Made by a program: the position numbers and the translations under genes
In this document: piece after piece, positions 14,521 to 19,902 of the stretch
Layout: each line of letters begins with the position of its first letter
Numbering within the stretch: the stretch's first letter is position 1
Source: DASWUD01 sp036401755
GTDB lineage: Bacteria; Pseudomonadota; Gammaproteobacteria; Thiohalomonadales; Thiohalomonadaceae
Length of the DNA stretch: 19,902 nt
Direction: 5' to 3'
Assembly: GCA_036401755.1 (NCBI GenBank)
Contig: DASWUD010000068.1
Coordinates: 1 to 19,902 of the forward strand
The notes under the pieces: generated by a model
Told to the model about the DNA's origin: nothing
What the model saw: the letters and a program-made list of their open reading frames with translations, nothing else
Database searches by the model: none

Positions 14521-15933
14521 ATGCACGCACCCATCAAAACCCGCTTTGCCCCCAGTCCTACCGGTCTCATCCATCTGGGAAATGCCCGTACCGCGCTATT
14601 CAACGCCTTATTGGCGTTGCGTCACGGCGGGGTATTTCTGCTGCGCATCGAGGATACCGACCGGGAACGTAGCCGCGATGAATATATCCATGCCCTGATT
14701 GAGGACATGCGCTGGCTCGGTCTCGATTGGCAGGAGGGCGAGGCGGCGGGCGGGGCCCAGGCGCCCTACCGGCAATCGGAGCGCGGCACTCTCTATGAAC
14801 ACTACTACGAACAGCTGGCCCGGGCCGGACGCGTCTATCCCTGCTTCTGCAGCGAGCAGGAGCTGAAACTCTCCCGCAAGGCACAGCTCAATGCCGGCCA
14901 GCCGCCACGCTACAGCGGCAAGTGCAGCCATCTGAGCAGTGACGAGGTGGCGGCCAAGGTGGCGGCCGGTCTGCGCCCGACGCTGCGCTTTCGCGTGCCG
15001 AAGGGCGAGGAGATCGTCTTTACCGATGGTGTGCGCGGCGCGCAGCGCTTTCGCAGCGACGACATCGGCGACTTCATCATCCGTCGTGCCGACGGCACCC
15101 CCGCCTTCTTCTTCACCAACGCCGTGGACGATGCGCTGATGGAGGTGAGCCACGTGGTGCGCGGCGAGGACCACCTTACCAATACGCCGCGGCAGATTCT
15201 GCTGCTGCAGGCGCTCGGCCTGCCGGTACCCAGCTATGCCCATATCAGCATGATCACTGGCAGCGACGGCAGCCCGCTCTCTAAGCGCCACGGCAGCCTC
15301 GGGATCGGCGAGTTGCGCGAGGCGGGTTTCCTGCCGGGCGCGGTGGTGAACCACCTGGCGCGCCTCGGCCACTACTTTGGCCACGACGACTACAAGGAGC
15401 TAGCGGGTCTCGCCGCCGAGTTCGAGACCGCACGTCTCGCCAAATCACCCGCGGCGCACGACGATGGCCGCCTGCTCTACTGGCAGAAGGCGGCGCTCCT
15501 CAAGGCCAGTTTCGAAGAGTTGTGGGAGTGGGTGGGCGCCGAGGTGCGCGATCGCGTGCCGGCGGAGGATGCGCAGAGCTTCATCGCGGCGCTGCGCGAC
15601 AACCTGGTGATGCGCGCCGATGCGTTGCGCTGGGCCGGAAGGCTTTATGACGAGCAGCTCGAACTGGAACAGGAGAACATCGAGATCGTGCAGGCCGCGG
15701 GTGGCGACTTCTTCCGTCACGCCCTCGAAGCATTGACGCTGCACGGCCCCCGGTTCAAAGAGCTCGCCGATGAGGTGAAGCAGCGCAGTGGCGTCAAGGG
15801 CAAGGCGCTCTTCATGCCGCTGCGCGTGGCGCTCACCGGTGAACAGCACGGCCCGGAGATGGGACGCGTGTTGCCGCTCATCGGTATGGAGCGCGCCCGG
15901 CGCCGTCTGGAAGTGTGGGTGAATACCCGATAA
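14521..15933 (+). CDS. gltX: Glutamyl-tRNA synthetase
   Basis: This class I synthetase charges tRNA with glutamate. The 470-residue protein has FAPSPTGLIHLGNART (9-24, with HLGN in the HIGH position) and RIEDTDRERS. Zinc-site residues are C108, C110, C135 and H137, in the spacing of the E. coli enzyme. The LSKRH motif (253-257) is in the KMSKS position. The start at 14521 gives the family N terminus; no Shine-Dalgarno sequence precedes it, nor an in-frame GTG at 14512. It sits between the ppiA-ppiB-lpxH operon and cysS, where Pseudomonas carries glnS. Some proteobacteria have two GltX enzymes with different tRNA preferences, and this could be either kind. Confidence 0.93.
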   Translation: MHAPIKTRFAPSPTGLIHLGNARTALFNALLALRHGGVFLLRIEDTDRERSRDEYIHALIEDMRWLGLDWQEGEAAGGAQAPYRQSERGTLYEHYYEQLARAGRVYPCFCSEQELKLSRKAQLNAGQPPRYSGKCSHLSSDEVAAKVAAGLRPTLRFRVPKGEEIVFTDGVRGAQRFRSDDIGDFIIRRADGTPAFFFTNAVDDALMEVSHVVRGEDHLTNTPRQILLLQALGLPVPSYAHISMITGSDGSPLSKRHGSLGIGELREAGFLPGAVVNHLARLGHYFGHDDYKELAGLAAEFETARLAKSPAAHDDGRLLYWQKAALLKASFEELWEWVGAEVRDRVPAEDAQSFIAALRDNLVMRADALRWAGRLYDEQLELEQENIEIVQAAGGDFFRHALEALTLHGPRFKELADEVKQRSGVKGKALFMPLRVALTGEQHGPEMGRVLPLIGMERARRRLEVWVNTR

Positions 15934-15956
15934 TCGATTGCCTGGAATAAAGAATA

Positions 15957-17348
<1,392 letters not shown>

Positions 17349-17404
17349 TCCATGTCTGGTTTATATGAATCTACACTGGTAATTTTATGGAAGGAGTGAC
17401 AGCC

Positions 17405-18088
17405 GTGTGGCTGAACGATAAAGCAATCCTCACTTGGGGCATCGCTGCAGTATTGCTGCTCATCGCACTACTGCTGCTGCGCCCGGCACTGCGTCAGCGC
17501 AAGCAGCGCAAGCGTGAGGAGCGCCTGATCAATGGGTTGGGCGTTGACCAGATCCGCGACGTGATCATCGATGACGGAATGGACGGCACCGTGGTGTTGG
17601 AACGGCTGCTGCTCACCCCGGAGGGGATGCTGGTATTGATGACCCTGCGCCGTGACGGCAATCTGTTCGGCGGCGAGCGTATCGATACCTGGGTGCAGGT
17701 GAAGGGGAAGCGCACCATCCGTTTTCCCAACCCCTTCTACACTCTGGAAACACTGCTCGCTGCAGTGCGCTACCATGCGCCGGGCATCAAGGTGCAGTCG
17801 CGGGTACTGTTCCTGGGTGATTGCACCTTCCCCAAGGGCAAGCCGGAAGGGGCGTGGCTCCTGGCCGATGTTCCCGAGCAGCCAGGAAAGCAGGTTTCTG
17901 CCGGCATCTTGCCGGTGATGCAACAGAAATGGGATGCCCTCAAGTCACACGCCACACGCATCAATCCCAAAACACAAGGGCATCTGCTGCCTGCCGAGGA
18001 GAGCTGCTGCGGCAAGCGTGTGTTGCTGGCGCTAGTGCTAATCCTTGGCGCAGGGGCGTGGCTGGCGTGGCGGTTACTGGAACATTGA
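17405..18088 (+). CDS. Membrane protein with degraded NERD nuclease-like domain
   Basis: This 227-residue protein has a membrane segment near each end (about 10-26 and 205-223) with a basic stretch after the first (RQRKQRKREER). The middle resembles a nuclease-related NERD domain: TVVLERLLLTPEGMLVLMTLR, then GNLFGG, a tryptophan (W96) and FPNPFYTLETLLAAV. The usual catalytic Asp is replaced by E66, and the E-x-K pair by M79-x-L81, so nuclease activity is unlikely. The start is GTG at 17405, with AAGGAG 8 bases upstream. An in-frame ATG at 17387 lacks such a site. Function unknown. It lies 57 bases before an ABC exporter. Confidence 0.7.
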   Translation: MWLNDKAILTWGIAAVLLLIALLLLRPALRQRKQRKREERLINGLGVDQIRDVIIDDGMDGTVVLERLLLTPEGMLVLMTLRRDGNLFGGERIDTWVQVKGKRTIRFPNPFYTLETLLAAVRYHAPGIKVQSRVLFLGDCTFPKGKPEGAWLLADVPEQPGKQVSAGILPVMQQKWDALKSHATRINPKTQGHLLPAEESCCGKRVLLALVLILGAGAWLAWRLLEH

Positions 18089-18136
18089 GGCGCTGTCACC
18101 ACCTGGTGGTGGCGCAGTCTCAACAATTGCGCCACC
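18089..18136 (+). promoter_or_regulatory. Two overlapping alternative hairpins before the ABC exporter
   Basis: Hairpin A has a CACCAC/GTGGTG stem (18097-18111) extended by GCGC (18090-18093) with GCGC (18112-18115) around a 3-base bulge. Hairpin B is a perfect 9-bp stem, GGTGGCGCA (18108-18116) with TGCGCCACC (18128-18136), with an 11-base loop. They share 18108-18115 and cannot form together. Neither has a T tail. They fill the gap before the ATG at 18146, which has no Shine-Dalgarno sequence. Confidence 0.5.
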
Positions 18137-18145
18137 CTTGACTGC

Positions 18146-19902
18146 ATGAGTCCCGCTACTGTCTTCTACCGCTGGTCCGACATACGAGCCCTGGTGCTGC
18201 GCCATCGCCGCGAACTGGTGCTTGCCCATCTCATTGCGCTGGGCGCAGCGCTCGCCGCGGTACCGTTGCCGCTGCTGCTGCCGCTGTTGGTGGACGAAGT
18301 GCTGCTCGGCAAGCCGGGCATGCTGGTTGCGACGATGGCGCGGCTCTTTCCCATCACCTGGCAAGGACCAATCCTCTATATCGTCACCATTCTGCTGGTG
18401 ACACTCTCGCTGCGCATTCTGACGCTGCTGCTCGGGGTCTGGCAGAGTCGCCAGTTCACCCTCATCGCCAAGGATGTCACCTTTCAAATGCGCCGCGAGA
18501 TGCTGTTGCGGCTGCGGCGCATCTCCATGGCGGAATATGAGGCGCTCGGCAGCGGCGCAGTCAGTTCGCACTTCGTCACCGACCTCAAGGCCATCGACGA
18601 TTTCATCGGCGCTTCGGTGAGCCGCACTCTGGTCGCGCTGCTGAGTCTGATCGGCGTGAGTGCAGTGCTGCTCTGGATGAACTGGCAACTGGCTTTGGTC
18701 ATTCTCCTCATGAATCCGTTGGTGATCTGGTTCACCGTGCTGTTTGGCAAACGCGTCAAGGAGCTCAAGCAGCAAGAGAACAGCGCCTTCGAACTGTTTC
18801 AGCAGGCGCTTACCGAAACACTCGACGCCATCCATCAACTGCGTGCCAGTCATCGCGAGGATCACTATCTGGGCAAGGTGATCAGCCACGCGCGCGACAT
18901 CAAGAGCAGCTCGGCCAACTATTCCTGGAAGAGCGACGCGGCGGGGCGCCTCTCCTTCAACATTTTTCTCGTCAGCGTCGATACCTTCCGTGCCGTCACC
19001 ATGCTGATGGTGCTCTTCTCCGATCTCACCATCGGCCAGATGATGGCGGTGTTCGGTTACCTCTGGTTCATGATGGCGCCAGTGCAGGAGGTGCTCAACA
19101 TCCAGTATGCCTACTACGGCGCCAAAGCGGCGCTGGGGCGTATCAACAAACTACTGGCGCTCAATGCGGAGCCGCACTATCCCCATCTGGCCGATCCCTT
19201 TGCCGGAAAAAGTACCGTAGCGGTACGCGTGGAGAACGTCTCGTTCCGCTATAGCGAAGAGGGCGACTGGATATTGCGCCACGTGGATCTGCAGGTGGCG
19301 GCCGGCGAGAAGGTGGCGCTGGTGGGGGCTAGCGGTGGCGGCAAGTCGACACTGGTGCAGGTGATCCTCGGCCTCTATCCACCGCAGCAGGGCACGATCT
19401 ATTTTGACGAGGAGCCGATGGAGCGCATCGGCCTCGATGTGGTGCGCCGCCATGTGGCCGTAGTGCTGCAGCAGCCGGCGCTGTTTAGCGACACGGTCCG
19501 CGCCAACCTGTCATTGGGGGCGGATTACAGCGACGTGCAGTTGTGGCAGGCGTTGGCTGTGGCGCAGATGCGCGAGACGGTGGAGGCGCTGCCCAACGGG
19601 CTCGATACCGTGATTGGCCGGCACGGGGTGCGCCTGTCGGGTGGACAGCGCCAGCGCCTCGCCATCGCCCGCATGGTGCTGAGCGATCCCAAGGTGGTGA
19701 TCCTCGATGAGGCCACCTCGGCGCTCGATGCCGAGACAGAGGCCCATCTGCACGAGGCGCTGCGCGAATTCCTCAAGGGACGCACCACGCTCATCATCGC
19801 CCACCGCCTGAGTGCCGTAAAGCAGGCGGATCGTGCCTACGTCTTCGATGACGGTCATGTAATCGAGGAGGGGCGACATGAAGAGCTACTGGCGCAGGAC
19901 GG
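18146..19902 (+). CDS. ABC exporter, fused membrane and ATPase domains (partial)
   Basis: The gene runs off the right edge of the window, and 585 full codons are visible. The N-terminal half is a six-helix exporter-type membrane domain (about 1-330). The ATPase domain carries the Walker A GASGGGKST (394-402), the signature LSGGQ (497-501), the Walker B VVILDEA (517-523) and the H-loop IIAHRLS. This is the half-transporter layout of MsbA-like and multidrug or lipid exporters, which work as homodimers in the inner membrane. The substrate cannot be told. The start at 18146 is chosen because it is the first ATG in frame after the previous gene, and it has no clear ribosome binding site. Confidence 0.92.
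   Translation, partial: MSPATVFYRWSDIRALVLRHRRELVLAHLIALGAALAAVPLPLLLPLLVDEVLLGKPGMLVATMARLFPITWQGPILYIVTILLVTLSLRILTLLLGVWQSRQFTLIAKDVTFQMRREMLLRLRRISMAEYEALGSGAVSSHFVTDLKAIDDFIGASVSRTLVALLSLIGVSAVLLWMNWQLALVILLMNPLVIWFTVLFGKRVKELKQQENSAFELFQQALTETLDAIHQLRASHREDHYLGKVISHARDIKSSSANYSWKSDAAGRLSFNIFLVSVDTFRAVTMLMVLFSDLTIGQMMAVFGYLWFMMAPVQEVLNIQYAYYGAKAALGRINKLLALNAEPHYPHLADPFAGKSTVAVRVENVSFRYSEEGDWILRHVDLQVAAGEKVALVGASGGGKSTLVQVILGLYPPQQGTIYFDEEPMERIGLDVVRRHVAVVLQQPALFSDTVRANLSLGADYSDVQLWQALAVAQMRETVEALPNGLDTVIGRHGVRLSGGQRQRLAIARMVLSDPKVVILDEATSALDAETEAHLHEALREFLKGRTTLIIAHRLSAVKQADRAYVFDDGHVIEEGRHEELLAQD

Noticed and set aside
14608..15384. 258-residue open frame antisense to gltX
   Set aside because: Same reason: it lies inside a conserved synthetase and has no independent support.

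Overview
This window is ordinary chromosomal DNA from a gammaproteobacterium. Hand counting of sample stretches gives about 60% G+C. The gene order supports the assignment: trpB-trpA-accD-folC-dedD-cvpA-purF-metZ combines the E. coli block accD-folC-dedD-cvpA-purF with the Pseudomonas block that runs on into metZ. The block lpxH-ppiB-(tRNA synthetase)-cysS also matches Pseudomonas. I cannot name the genus. No phage, transposase, CRISPR or tRNA gene was seen.

Layout. (1) 1-7166, all plus strand: the last two steps of tryptophan synthesis, the acetyl-CoA carboxylase beta subunit, folylpolyglutamate synthase, a SPOR-domain septal protein, a CvpA membrane protein and PurF. (2) 7167-7481: a 315-base non-coding leader that is the most interesting part of the window. 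It holds a promoter, a SAM-II riboswitch, a rho-independent terminator with a convincing competing antiterminator, and then a ~140-bp palindromic MITE-like repeat before the ribosome binding site of metZ. (3) 7482-12448, plus strand: metZ, a small secreted NrfJ-like protein, a methyltransferase, glycerate 2-kinase, a DUF455 ferritin-like protein and an unrecognised secreted protein. (4) 12449-12568: a convergent junction with a REP-like palindrome. (5) 12569-14386, minus strand: lpxH and two tandem cyclophilins (cytoplasmic ppiB, exported ppiA). (6) 14387-14520: a divergent promoter region. (7) 14521-19902, plus strand: a glutamyl-tRNA synthetase in the place where Pseudomonas keeps glnS, cysS, a membrane protein with a degraded NERD nuclease-like domain, and an ABC exporter cut off by the window end.

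How it fits together. Most genes are housekeeping. The best candidate for something undescribed is the metZ leader. There the aptamer 3' strand can pair with the 5' strand of the terminator, which suggests SAM-controlled transcription attenuation. The repeat places the metZ ribosome binding site more than 200 nt from the aptamer, so direct occlusion of that site looks unlikely. Secondary points are the gltX/glnS replacement, two likely leaderless transcripts, a composition change inside cysS, and paired alternative hairpins in front of the ABC exporter.
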